Below, piece after piece: positions 22,215 through 36,400 of a stretch of 64,000 bases of DNA. The stretch covers positions 12,922,501 to 12,986,500 of the forward strand of contig JBBDHG010000009.1 of the NCBI GenBank assembly GCA_037951165.1, given 5' to 3'. Source of the stretch: Lophius americanus. Lineage: Eukaryota > Chordata > Actinopteri > Lophiiformes > Lophiidae. Position 1 is the first letter of the stretch, and each line of letters opens with the position of its first letter. Below the pieces are notes generated by a model, which had not been told where the DNA came from, did no database searches, and was given only the letters and a program-made list of their open reading frames with translations. Both the position numbers and the translations under genes were made by a program.

Positions 22215-22495
22215 ACGGAAATCTCAAAACCAAAGGCGACCGCTCATTAACTGCTTTAGTCACTAAACTATGGAACAATCCCTCCGTTCCCCTCAGATCA
22301 GACTCGGCAGCTCCTTTGAAAAACTCCTGAAACCCACCTTCACTGACTGGCTTTTCCAAAATATAATTGCTTTATAAACTATGTTTTGCGTACGTGAAAT
22401 AGAAATGTGTTCTGATATTTGTGGTTAGCATTTCTTCATGATTTTCACCTAATGGTCCTATATAAATAAAGCTTTGATTGATTGAATGATTGTTT
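22215..22495 (+). mobile_element. L2/CR1-like LINE 3' end
   Basis: Translated fragments read LTALVTKLWNNPSVPLRSDS, typical of the end of fish L2-like reverse transcriptase ORFs. It is followed by a short 3' UTR ending in AATAAAGCTTTGATTGATTGA, a simple-repeat tail of the usual type. It is 5'-truncated. Confidence 0.6.
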
Positions 22496-22834
22496 CATTT
22501 TGAAAGCTAAAAAGTGACCCAGCCACCTTTTTCGCGCGGTTGTTTGTGTTAGGGGCTGGATCCTGGTGCCTGCCATCCTTGTGGGGGAAGGAGATGTGGA
22601 AGAGTTTGGGTGTGTCAATGCTCCAAAGATTATTTCTTTGTTGTAATTAAGAGTTCTGGCACAAAGTACCTTTTAAGGCAGCCATGACAAAGCTACAGGC
22701 CACCAAGGTCTGTCACCAGGAAAACCAGTTGGAACAGTCTCTTTTACGAGAAACCACATGACAGTCAGACAAGTTCTTTGCCTGGCATATTAGTCTGTTT
22801 ATTTCCTTCTGGATGGAACACCTGACACACAATT

Positions 22835-23912
22835 AAACACAATACTTTCTCACCTGGAGAAGCCTGGAAGCACCATGAGGATCATGTTCTTTGATTTCTC
22901 CAGTGCTTTCAAGACCATCCAGCCCACGGTTCTGAGGGACAATCTGGACTGACCGAAGTGGACCGGAGCACCTCGCATCCCAGATCCTGGACTACCTGAC
23001 CAACCGTCCACAGTATGTGAGGACTCGGGACTGTGTGTCTGACGTGGTTGTCAGCAGTACGGGGGCCCCACAGGGAACGGTCCTGGCTCCGTTCCTCTTC
23101 ACGCTCTAAACTGCAGACTTCTCCTACAACTCACCCACGTGTCACCTGCAGAAGTTCTCTGATGACTCATTAATCATCTGTCTCATCGCAGACGGGGACA
23201 ACAAGGAGTACAGAAGACTGACGCAGGACGTCGTGCACTGGTGCCAGTGGAGCCACCCCGGTGAACATCCAGGGAATGGACATTGAGAACGCACATCGTA
23301 CAAGTACCTTGGTGTTCACCTAAACAATAACTGGACTGGACTCACAACTCCAGGGCACTTTATAAAATTGGTCAGAGCCACCTGTATCTGCTGAGGAGAC
23401 TGAGGTCTTTTGGAGTGCAGGGGACGCTCCTGAAGACCTTGTATGACTCTGTGGTGACGTCGGCCATCTTTTATGGAGTGGTCTGCTGGGGCAGCAGCAT
23501 CTCAGTTGCTGACAGGAGGAAACTGGACAAACTTATCAGGAAGGCCAGTTCGGTCCTGGGATGTCATCTGGACTCAGTGCAGGAGGTTGGAGACATGAGA
23601 ATGATGGCCAAGCTGGCGACAGGCTCCTTCACTCCAAGTGTGTGAAGGAGCTATATCGCCGATCTTTCCTTCCTGCAGCATTCAGACTATTTAACCAGTA
23701 CTGCTAGTAAAACACATACACACACGCGCTTCAATTGCACTTTGCAATATGGGACAGTATACTTTTAAACATGTCCACATTTCAACTGCACATTTAATTA
23801 AATTTGATTTAATTGTATATAATGTTATTCTGTAATATGCTCTTGCTGCTGTAACACTGCAATTTCCCCGTTGTGGGACTAATAAAGGTTTATCTTAACT
23901 TATCTTATCTTT
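22835..23912 (+). mobile_element. non-LTR retrotransposon reverse transcriptase remnant
   Basis: Interrupted translations show reverse-transcriptase motifs in order: FFDFSSAFKTIQP (about 22888), GAPQGTVLAPFLFTL (about 23063), a degraded QKFSDDS (about 23150), and a C-terminal part (DSVVTSAIFYGVVCWGSSIS, LDKLIRKASSVLGC; 23415-23645). Several stops and frameshifts make it inactive. The 3' end has the form GTGGGACTAATAAAGG followed by TTATC-type repeats (to about 23912). The clade is uncertain (CR1/L2-like by appearance). Confidence 0.7.
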
Positions 23913-24440
23913 CAGTCATAGGGCCACGTAGTAGCAACAGGAACGGATATGTTTTAGTATGACATATTTTGGTTAGCCTGGTGACCTATTGACCTCAAAC
24001 TTGGTGAACATCTTGGAGAAGATTTAGCGTTAAAATGGGGTTTTGCCCAAAGGTTTATCTCTGGCAGAGCAGCAAATGTCAATTTTTCTCCATGAAAAAA
24101 GGTTTTCGATATAACTGCTCACCATGGGCTAAGTTAAATTTTGCTTGAGTATCCAACACAGTTTAGTCATAGAAACACATAAACACAGAAGAAACCAGAG
24201 GGATGACCCTTTTCCACGGCACTGTATTTTATTAATTTTTTTACATTTACTCATAAATGCCTCCTTTAATAATGTGGATTATACATATTAAGGCACTTTG
24301 TAGCACAAAGTGAAAATCATATATTAGGAAGCAACATAACCAAAGTCAAAAATATTACTACATTCTTTTCTAAACATTAGCTTAATTATTTAGAATATAT
24401 CAGTCAGTTTCGATATCATGAGTGTCCACAACATATTTTT
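23913..24440. other. intergenic, candidate 3' end of the furin-repeat gene
   Basis: No coding exon. Minus-strand AATAAA signals at 24448-24443 (about 20 nt after the stop) and 24233-24228 could serve the furin-repeat gene. The stretch 23980-24110 (CCTCAAACTTGGTGAACATC...) looks like a repeat fragment. Confidence 0.4.
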
Positions 24441-24465
24441 TATTTATTTACAGGTTGGGATGTAT

Positions 24466-27400
24466 CTAAGATTGGTTGAGACATGTGCTCTCGTCCACCT
24501 GGTCTGCATCCGTGTCCTGCTCATGAATGAAGCTATAGCGCCGATAGACCGATCCACCTCGACTGGTGTACACCACATCCACCTCATCACCGCTGTCCGG
24601 TTCTGGCACCCCATGGGGCATGTTAATGCTGGCGTTGCCACTCAGTCTCTCATAGCTCTGACTCCAGCAAAGCCTCTTCCTTGCGCGGGCTTTGACCAAG
24701 GTAAACAAAGCCATTGCCAACCCCAGTGCCAGCAGCAGGGCAATAGGCATGGAAGCTGAGGTATGCTTCAGAGCTCTAGATGACATATTCATGTCTGTTC
24801 CCTGATTGATTCCTGACTTCGGTTCTGGGGCTTCCACACACAGAGCTAAAACAAAAAAAACAAAAAAAATCTGGTCGTTGGTTTTATCTAGAGAGTCCAT
24901 TGTTTCTTATGATAGGCAGATTATTTACCTGAACGGTTGTCACAAACACAGCAATCAGTCTCATTCCTTCCAGCCTTGCAGCAATGAGCGCACCGGTTCT
25001 CCACAGCATGGAGAGCAGAGTCCTGGAGACAGGTAAGACACTGGTTTGGCCTTGCGCCGAAACACTGCTTGCATGAGCTGTCACATGGCTCACAGGTACC
25101 CTAAAACAGTAAAAAAGTTTTTATTTAAATGGTTGTACTGCATAGATTAAACAAAAACATGTCAGTTGTAGAAATCAAGCCAGTTCGATAGTTATATCCC
25201 TGAAAAGTCTTTGGAATCGTTATTGTCTTGTCCTCAGATCTTTCAAGTTAAGGCAACCTCAAAAGCATGCAATTTTTTTTTGCATATGCAAATGAAAGAA
25301 TTGGGGTCCTTTTGGGAATATGCCCCTGCTGTTGGGGACACGAGCGTAGGCCCAGCTATACATGTGTCTTTCAATGAGGTTTGTTTGTGCTTTATTCAAT
25401 ACAATTGTTTGTGTTTGATTTTCATTGCTAATATAACGGAGCCGTGTATGTGGTCAATGTACCCGGGAGCTTGAGTTTACGTGTGTCCGTGTGTGTATGT
25501 GTTTGGGAATGTGTCTGAGTGTAAGTTTGTACGAGTGTGTAAGTGTGTCATGGTAAATAATAATAATTATAATACTTTTTATTTATGGATGCCTCTCAGG
25601 ACACTCAATGTCATTTAACAGATACAACAGTAAAACAACTAATATCAGGTCATTAGTAAAAAGATATGCAATAGAAAGCTATCGATAATTAAAAGGTCAA
25701 AACAATGATCAGACAGAATAGGCAAGTCTAAAAAGATGTGAGAGTCCCAGAGATGAGGGGCTGCATGGCTAAAAGATCTGGACCCTCAAGATGATAAACG
25801 GGCAGGAAGTGTAGGGAGGAGCGTGGAGGAGGAAGGGCGAAGAGTACAGGAGGGTGGGTAGGGATGAAGAAGGGCAGAGAGGTAGGGAGGGGCAAGGTTA
25901 CATAGAGACCTGAAGGTGAGAAGGAGAATCTTATAATCCACGCAAAGTGTAACAGTGGTATCTGGCCCATTAATAGAAGAGCCTGATTTCCATTACAGGC
26001 AACGTGATGTGACTTTTTTTTATTTCCGATGTCTGTGGTGAGTTTGTAGTTGAGCGGAGGCTTTATAATTAGTATTAGAATTTTGACAGATTGAGAGGCA
26101 GGCAATTTTTGCAATTGCTACAAATCAACAACTCGCCAAAAAACATTTAAATTCATCAGGAAAGTAAACGGCGGACGGGAACTGTCAAGTTTCCTTTTGG
26201 GGTTTTCCCTTGACTTCGGGAAACAGGGACGGTTGATTGTCCTGAAAAAGTTGGGACACATTAGACATGATGGAGCCAATGGCAGCAAATTTCTTGGAGC
26301 AGGCTATAAAGATTACAGATAACAGATGGCTATTCTTCATCTACAAAAACCACGCAGGTGATCAATAGGTGGATCTCCAAAATGGCCGGACACTGACAAC
26401 TTGATAAGTTTCTTTGGTTGATAGAACTCTGGAGTTTCAGTTACTTCTGCCATTTACATGCATTAACGTGCTGCGCACAGTTCGACCACATGACCCCACA
26501 CATACATGACTCTAGACAAGAGAGAGATTTCCTTAAGCCACATACAAAATGAAAGTGTCTAGAAACTACATTCCATAAAAAGAGTTTCATGACATCCCTA
26601 GTGAACTATGTCTACTAGGTCACACACATCTGAAATAACCTGAAGGCTTTTCTGAGACTTTTAGCATTAACAAGAACAGTGCATACATAAGGTTACCCTG
26701 AATACATAACGTCTGCAGACATGGCTTGTTGACACATAAAAACGAAAAGTTTGGTTTCCTATCCTAAGCGCTTCTTTTTATCAGCACATATTCATATGTG
26801 CAGGGCAGCAATAAAGAGTTAATGTTTAGTTAAACATGTTTAGTTAAACATTAACCCTCACTTTATCCCGATAAGCAGTGGCGTGGACTCTCACTAAGTG
26901 GTTCACAACCCATGACAGAGAGCACACCTCTCCTGAAAAGTATCGTCCCTCCTCACATCGTGGATAGCAGACATTATCCTTTAGAGTACTGCCCCAGTTG
27001 CATGTCACACAGCTTTGAGGTGAGGCATCTGCAACACATATACACATTCACTTGTCACAATACGTCTCATAATGACATGTGGAAAGATTGGGACTAGCTG
27101 TATAGACCTATTCGCCACAACATAATACAAATGACCGGTTTTAATGTTGTGGCTGATTTATGTTAATCAACAGTCTCTAAATAATAGTGACGTTTTCTGT
27201 TGAGATGAGCTAAAAGAAAAGCAACCAAATAAAGAAACATCGCAATATTATCTGATATACACCTATCAGACACAACATTAGAACTGGTGAACGTTATACA
27301 TATGGCTAATCTGTTCATCAAATATGTATTGATAAAAAACATAGCAGCGCTGTAATAAGTCCCTGTTTAGTACCTGTGCAGGTCTGACAGCTGGTGTGGC

Positions 27401-30400
27401 ACTGTTTGCAGTGGTCATTAACCTGATAGAAATGGTGTGGGCAGTGTTCAACACACATCTTGGTGCCTTGCAGCTCCAGCAGAGGAGGTGAACAGGTCCT
27501 ACAGAACTCAGGTCCTGGTCCTGTACATACCTCACAAGACTGATGGCATTTCTTACAACGGGAGCCGTCTTTGTAGTACCTGAGTTAATGACAGCGTGAA
27601 ACAAAAATCAAATGTAGGTTGAATTATAAAATAGAAATTCATAGTCAAAATTTTATTTGTAAAGAATTTACAGCAAAAGTGGTATCAATTGATTAACAGT
27701 GAAAACATTTATTTTTATTATTATTATTTTTTTTACAAACATAACAATTCGAATTTCTAAACTGATTAGTTATTGTATTAATTTAAAAAAATTGTATTAG
27801 TTTATGGGGCACTTCATGGCATCTAACTAGACTGGACCTCAGAAATGTTTCTTTCGGATGAACAAAGAAGATCCTCTGGTTCTTGTCTTTTATCTGTTCC
27901 CTGACTCGGAATAAAAATGTTATGGGATCATATTTTAAGTCATTAGGCTCCAAACCGCTGGGACAGCCTTCCAGAGCGACGGAAAGAATGTTAAACGTCA
28001 CTGGCAACTCTAAATTAGCTGTAGGAGAGAATGTGCGCATAAAAGGTTGTATGTCTCTATGTGTCAGCCCTGTGATGAACTGGCACCTCATCCAGGGTTT
28101 AACCCGCATAAGTGGTTAGGAATATTGACTGAATGAATGAATAAAAAGCAATCTCCTAAGTCTGGCTTTTATGAATTATCTTATAACTGTATGATTTATT
28201 TATATTTATAATTTATAGGTATTTATCAAAACATCTTATTTTATTACTATTTGTTTCGTCTTACTATAACTAATACTTTGTATCTTCTTGCTTGTTTATC
28301 TATAATATTTAGATAATTGTTTTTTTTCTCAACTACCCATCTTTCATTGTTTAATCTCTAAATGTTGTGCATTGTTCTCTATATCCATTTTTTATTAATC
28401 ATTAATCATAAGTTTGTCACCTTAAACGACATGGTAATTTGAAAGGTGCTTTACAAATGAGGTTTGATAAATGATTGACAAATAAATCACGTAAAAATGT
28501 TGGCCAGCATCATCACATATAGTATATAGATGTAAAGTGCATTATAAATTAAATGTATTATTATTATTATTATTATAGAATAATATTTCAGAGTGAAGAC
28601 TTGATTCCACTGGAAGCGTTGCGTCGAGTCAAGGCTGCGCCGCGTCATCGCTCCCGATCACTGCCATTCAAAACAATGTCTATTTTACCCTGTCTATTTT
28701 CGATGGGGGACGCGTCAATTCCATCAGAGCAGATCGAATCAGACAGGAAGTCAAACAAAGAAAACGAAATAAAGCATCTTTTGAGATTTCAAAATGAATT
28801 TGATCGGATGCTTTCGAAGTAGTACACGATACTCCGTACGACCGTGTTAATCAAATTTACGTTTCGATTTACATAAGGCAACAGGTCACCATGTAGGAAG
28901 AGTAATTTATTTTAGAAGTTGAGATGCACACGATCTTTTAGGATACCACAAATAGTTTTTACAAGGACAAAAGTAGAAAGAAAAGAGGATGAGGAGTTTG
29001 TGGATGTAGGTGAGCTTAACTTCTAATGATCTACTTTGAAAAAGTGAGACATGCTTTTGCCCAACTAAAGAATAACAGCAGTAAAGAGCCATTCGGGAGC
29101 TTTCAATCTTAATTTCTTTAAAACAACGAAGAACAAAAAACAAAGCATGCAGGCATAGGACGCAGCAAAACAGCGGCGCAGCTGCGACGTCACCGGAACG
29201 AATCCGCGACGCTCCCAGTTCAGACGTCTGTCACTGTGAGTGTCCTGCTGATAATATAGAGCTCCGTTTGAAACATTGTTTTTTTTTGTTTCGTATCAGG
29301 TGGGAAGTTAATCCCAATGTATATTTAAAGAATAGATTATGTATAGTAAATAGAAATCCAACTCATACCCGGTGTTACAATGTGTGACACAGAGTTGAAA
29401 TATAGTTAAGTATCCTGGAGAACAAGTTAGGCAGTCCTTCATCATTGATCCGGTGCAGGTAGAGCAAGCATGGTCACAAAGCAAACAGTAGCCCAGCCCT
29501 GCTCCATCAGCCACCTGACGTTTTTCGTATGTACCGGGTGGACACTCGCCCACACAGGTGCCATCTGGAAAGCAGAACCATTTTTTTCTCATTTATTTCA
29601 CAGCCTGAACAACGACCACTGTGTGAAATCAAATATTGGTGTAAAGTGCTCACTATGAAGGAATTGGGGGATGGCGCAGGTCAGGCATTCATAGTTACCC
29701 GGCCCAACACAAGATAAACAGTGTTCGTGGCAACCCGTGCATGTGAACTGGTCGTGGTGCAGGTAGGTCCTAGGTGGGCAGTCTGTGTCACCCGTCACTC
29801 CACACAACAATGTGTTTGGATCCAGCACAAGACTCCTCTCGCACAAAGTACACTGGTTTGCGTCAGGCCCTGAACAACTTGTGCAAGTTTGGTGGCAGTC
29901 TGAAGAAAGTCAAATAAATCATCAGTCTTATTTGCAAAACAGGGTGTAGCTTCCAGCAGAGATGCATTTGCACATCCTGTATGCATTGTATTGAATCATC
30001 ACTAAGAGTTAATTTACTAAATCCACAGTAGTCACTGCTCACTACTGTTAAAATCAACAGTGACAGTAGTCACTGTTGATTTACTAAATTAAATGTGGTC
30101 ATTTTTAAGGAAAAAAAGATGCTACGTCATCATCTATTTCATGGCCTGTTAATAAAGGTACTAATAATATTGAGCAACCACTTATTTGTTAACCTGGAAG
30201 ATATACTCAGACAACCTGGGCCTGGGATGATGGACTGTGCATACACCTCATTCAGTTTGGATGTTCCCTGCATCCCTGCCTGGAATTGTCCTCCCAGAAT
30301 TAATCAATCCTAAATTTAATACACAAAAACACATCAGCTCATCTGGCAAAACGATTGTTCGTTATATTACTGCTGCACATATCTAGTTTGCTGAAATATT

Positions 30401-33400
30401 ACTCCAATTGCTATACCACTGTATACTTAGAGAAATATTTACTCGCTGTTCCGACCAAAAGAATGTCAATCTGTGAATGGGTTTCCTTGTACACATGACA
30501 ATTATGTGACCTGATCCCTGAGCCAACAACAGGGTGCAGACTGATCCTATTTTGATAATTGTGTTGACACAGATTACATCAACACTAAGCCTTGGGTGTG
30601 AAGGGACATGAGGTATTAGGACAAGATGTTTCAAACTCACTTCGGGGAGGCCCGAAGTGAGTTTGCACAACAAACTCACTTCGGGCCCGCCCGCACAACA
30701 ATTATATCCAGCCTGTGAGAAAATATCTAATTTGAACATTTACTGTCCCACTGGTGTACAGCGCAAACCCCAAAGATACTACAAAATACGTTTCCCCAGA
30801 AATAGTAACCCCAAAGATACTACAGAATACGTTTCCCTTGGAAGTTCAAAGTCCCGGACACACACCGTCACTTGTTGGGTCCCCCGGGGATCAGTCCTTG
30901 GCCCCATTATCTTCATACTGTACATGCTCCCCCTTGGACGTGTCATCAGTCGATATGAACTCTCATTCCATTGTTACGCTGATGACACGCAAATCTACAT
31001 AAAAACTGACACATGTTCCTCCGCAGCTTCTTCATCGTCATCCTCAACATCATCATCCTGCAATCCTGCAATTTCCCCATTGTGGGACTAATAAAGTTTT
31101 ATCTTATCTTATCATCTCCCCTGTCAACTCTCCATGCTTGTCTGGAGGATATAAAGGTGTGGATGAAAAACAACTTTCTCCAGTTGAACAGCTCCAAAAC
31201 CGAAGCAATTTTAATTGGCACCCCACTTCAGACCCTGTCTTCCTCCATAATCAGTATTACCTTCTCTGGTCACGACATTCCCCTCTCTTCATCAGGCGCC
31301 AACCTCGGTGTAAGATTCAACCCTCAACTCACTCACTCACTCATTTTTTTTTAATAGTATCTTTACCTTAAATCTAAATGTTGGATCTAAATGTTTAGAA
31401 AATGTGCAAATTTAAACTGACGCCAGCGGAAGTAACAAAATAAAACTCAATGAGGAAAACCCCTGTTATCCACGGCCCCTAACCCCCTAACTTTATCGAA
31501 CAGTGCAACAAAAAATCAGGGATGATGAGAAAAGGACTCTTTTAAGTTAAATGCTTTCAGGTTCTTTGGGAAGAAGAGACTTTCGTTTAGCACTAGCCAA
31601 GGATAAGCTCAGGAACCACCTTCATCATGAAAGCTGTCATGTGAAAGATAGACTTTGGCAAACTTTAAGCCGATCTATCGGGTATGTCAGTATTTTAAAA
31701 GAGTAAATTACAACAGAATGCATTCAGAGACTGAATCTCTGAATCAGTCTGCTCCTTGAAACTCAGCAACCAGTCAGAAGCCTGATGCTGTGGACTCTTA
31801 CATGGCAGAATTTTTTCACTATGGTCGCTAAGTGCTTAGTCATGTGGCACTACATAAAGAAAACCGACTTCCCTGGACTGAAACCTCTTCAAACCAATGT
31901 AAATTCTTACTTTTATGGTGGATTTCAATCACAAAAGTTGCTGACAAAATATTATTGCCCCCCATTATGATTCATCATCTCAGTTACATGTTACATGACA
32001 TCTCTTTTTTGCACTATTTTATTATTTTATCAGGAAATATGTTCAACCATCCTAATCCTTATCCAAATCCATATAACCTTGCATATATTCAAGACAGCTT
32101 TTAAATCAAATCCAGTCACCTCTCTACTCACCTTGACATTCCATAGCTTCAGTTTCATAGTAAGTTCCGATGGGACAATCTTTCGAGCATGCACCCTTAT
32201 AGAGTTTGGGGCTTAATGTTGAGCAGGTCTCACAATCATCTTCCAGAGGCCCTGAACAGTTGCCACAGGTAGGATGACACTGACTACAGCGGCCCTCCTC
32301 CATGTCGTCGTAATAGCCCGTGGGACAGCTCGCCTTACACGCACCATTCAGCATGAGGTAGAGGAAACTGCACCCTGGAATGATATGGAGATGGGTGGTC
32401 ATTTTTGAAAAAAATAACTCATTTCATTGTGTTTCATTAATTAATCTTTAAATGTCAGCCGCCTTATAATATTGTTCCTTAACAACCTCAGCTGTTTACT
32501 CACTTAAACAGGTCCTGTCATTGGTGCAAACTTCGCAGTGGGGGGAGCATCTCCTGCAGGTGCCGTCGTCTGTAGGGTATGTGCGAATTGAACAGTTGAG
32601 TCGACACTCTCTACTCTCTAAGTAATACCCATCAGCACAGGTCAGACACTTGGACTTGATCCCATCACATGTCAAACAGGAGCTGTCGCATTCTTCACAT
32701 GAACCGTCCCCTGTCTCAAAGAATCCTCTGAAATGGATCAGGAAAATTGTTAAAGCAAACAGTGTAAAAAAAACAACAACATTACAATTAGTGCAAAGCT
32801 TAACTTTCCAATTGCTTACTCTGGGCATTTTGACCAGCATCGCCCCTGGTGGAGCAAAAGTTTATAACTGCTCTTGGAACAGCTGATGCAATTATCACTA
32901 GTGTCAATGCAGGATTGGCAGTTTGTGGAGCATTCCTCGCACAGCTGAGTTGCTGAGTTTGCAAAGGACCCAGATGGACACTGCACAACACAAGAGCTGT
33001 CCTGGTCCAAGAAATATCCTATGGCATAAAAACACATTGCACTATAAGTAATAGGATTGCTTTCATTTACTGCAATAAAAACACAAAATAAAATCTCCAT
33101 ACCATTGAAGCAAGAAGAACAATCTATTGCCTGCAGGCCAAAGCAGGTTTTACAAGAAGTATCACAGTCGAGGCATTCACCATGTTTACCTGAAACACAT
33201 TTAACAGAGTACACAGAAACCTAATCCCGAATGCTGAGCTGATCATTTCTTGTTTTCAACACTTTCACCCACTAGAGGAAAGCATAATAAGGTTTTATTA
33301 CAGAGTTAATTCTGATTCCACAGAAGTGAGGGGTAAGGGACAACAAGGTGGTAATTTGTTTTCAGTGCTTTTTCATGCGAGCGCTCAAGGTATCTTTATG

Positions 33401-36400
33401 ACCTATACTAACCCCTTTCTGACATAAACATACACTAACAAAAGCACAAAACTAATTTATTTGACATGTAGCACAGAAAGTCAGAAATGAATCATCCTGA
33501 TTAGCTTGTATGGTTAATAACAATGTGGTGCTGCACTGCCGACATACAGACAATTTAGGGTAGAAGGTGAGCAGGAGAAAATAACAGAGGATCCTTTTGA
33601 AATCTCTCTATTTCCCAGACTCTCGTAATAGGTAATAGGTGAAACAGTGAGAAACAGTGAGGAGGAGGAGACCATCATTCAACCTCCCATTTGACAAATG
33701 ATGGAAAATTTTGTCAAAAATTTTCCATCAGGATATCAACCAGTGAAGAGCTGTTCTAGTCCGTTTAATAAGTGACTCCACCTGTTACTCATTTGCCATT
33801 CAGCACTTCACACACTTTGATTTACTCCAAAAAAGATTAAAAAAAAAACTCCCCAGCCTGTATAATAGACTTATAATAAACTAAAATCTAACGAGTTAAT
33901 GACAATATTTATGTGAGTGCTTTCTATCCGGCAACAGTTGTTATATTGTTATGCTGTATTTGTTGTTGTATAAAATAAATGGTATGTTCTATGTTATTGT
34001 CCTTTCATTTAGATTGAAATCTGTCTTGACGTCAGGAAAAGACGCAGTGATACAGTTAAAATAATATACAAGCATCTACAATAACAAGCAGAAAATGTAA
34101 GGAGTAGATAATGTACATATTTGTATTAAGATTTCGGAAGATCAATGCAATCACGACGAAATACAGTCACAATCTTACCTTTTATCTCTGACTTATGGTG
34201 TATAATGTGTTTTTTTTCAGTACAGTAGCACTATTTTACTCTGTTCATGCTGATGACACGTTTAAAAATCACAATTGCCCTCATCACTAGATGGAGGCAA
34301 AAACTTTTTTTTTTCTATGGCACAAATCCATATTTTATATTGAAATGTAAGAAAAGAACAGTCAAGACAGTAAATCTATCAGTCCTGGAATATTAATATG
34401 ACTCTAACCCTCATATTCATTACTGCAGAACCTTATGACAATCAGAATTCTGTGTAGCAAAGTAAGTAGGATTCCAGCACAATTGGCATCTTTCAATCAA
34501 TCAATTCCTTTATAGACATTTACCACCCAATATAATGTCTATGGAGTACCGGATTAGGAACCCTACCATACTATCTCTACTAACGGTCAAATCCACAGAA
34601 CTACCTATGACACTTTCTCAAGACTGAAAATCTAATTACGACTTTAGAATTGTGGATTTTAATCTGAAACCTGACTGTGCAGTTGTTTCCACCCAGTTTT
34701 GTTTATTTAGTATGAGAAAGTATTTCGCCGTATCACAAGACCGCAGGTGAGCGATTTCAGATTAAAATACTGCTCTAACAGAATGAATGAACGGATCAAA
34801 GATGACCTTCATGCTAAATTCAAAGAGCTTTCCTCAAAGAGTTCCAGGGATAAGAGTGAGACGGACAAAACGGGGATGAATGGAAAACCCAAGCACAGAA
34901 TGTCTCTCTCCACTGATAAATTTGGCACAGAGGCATTAAGCATGTTTATAAATTTCCCATCATCATTGTCTTACCATCATAGAACTGACCCAACAGGCAG
35001 TTGACCGGGGGGCACTGGCCATGCAGAGGAGGGTTCCCACCTTGACATAGGTTACAGTCTGTGGATCGAAGGCCGCGGCATGTTTGACATGAGCTGTGGC
35101 AAGGCAGACAACGCCACCCGCTGGAGTCACTGAAGGTTTGCTGTGGGCACTGTTTCATGCACTTACCTCCTGCAGAGCAGAGAGATCAAGTGACTTTAAT
35201 AACTGTACAACACTTCAGCTGTATCACAGTGGAAAAGCAAAGACAGTAGTTTATATCTATTTTTGACCTCATTTTCTTTTCTATACTGCATTTTCATATC
35301 CATTATTTGAGGGTGTTTCAAACAAATCCACACTATAATTGCAGGGGCAGCCCGATAACTAATTTTTGAAACATATATAGATTGATAAAAAAAAAAAAAA
35401 AGTAGCACTTAAGATTCATTAAACATATTATTTAACATTACAAGGATATTTAGTTCCTGACCGACTGTGAAATATCTCTTCTCCACAATTATTTTAAATC
35501 CTTTTCCTCTGTCTTCTCTTCTAAGATCGATCTAGGTACAATAAAAAATGTCAAAGAATTAAATAAGCATATTGGACCTCATGAGTGATGAGGAGGGACC
35601 AACCCAATTGTCCGAAGACACAATCTACACTCACAATCTAGTGAAATATTAATAAAATAACGCCGTGAAAATGTTTGTCCAATCTTAAAATAGGTACAGC
35701 CTTTTTTCTTTTCTTTTTTTTACACACATTCTTTCCTCGAGTAGAAACGCAGTTACTCGCGCAGAAAATATGTATTTAATTAAAAAGTAGCTCTTCAAAG
35801 GAGATTTCTACCAGCTGATGAGTACATTTAAACCTATTATCTTTTATATTAATAAAATATTAATTTAAGGGATTAGGAACTTTATTTTTGCTTCTTTTTC
35901 TGCCATTCACAGGTACATAATGTGTTCAGCATGAATTATATTTATTCAAAACACAGGTAGAGTAAAACAAAGGGGATAGAATATCAATGTTGATCATAGC
36001 CTGTTGTGTTGTGTCCCTTTCATATGGTTATTTCCTGCTTAAATGAAAATTATGTGGAAATAAAATAGACCTATTGAAACACACTTCTGAAATTATTTTG
36101 TGACGCTGCCCCCTGTCAGAGATCCCCAGGCGTTCCTTTCACTTAGGAACACAAATTTCATCTCCTTTTTTAACAATTATTAATCCCATATCACATATAT
36201 CAAAATTGTAACTTTTCTGATTAGGTTTTACAATTTGAAAATACAATAATATGAATAAAAATAAGTTGTATTATAAGAAATTCTTCCAAAATATGTTCAA
36301 TATAGTTAATGACATTTTATTGGAAATGATACATTGTTTTCATTTACATCTAACAATAAATAAATAAGTTAAAGATTTGCACTTCATGTGTTAAAAATAA

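Noticed and set aside
26160..26260. GGGAAA/TTTCCC-rich stretch considered as an LTR end
   Set aside because: No matching second LTR, primer-binding site or polypurine tract was found.
34747..35004. 85-residue Lys/Ser-rich plus-strand frame
   Set aside because: It ends inside exon 6 of the minus-strand furin-repeat gene and shows no recognisable motif; low-complexity chance frame.
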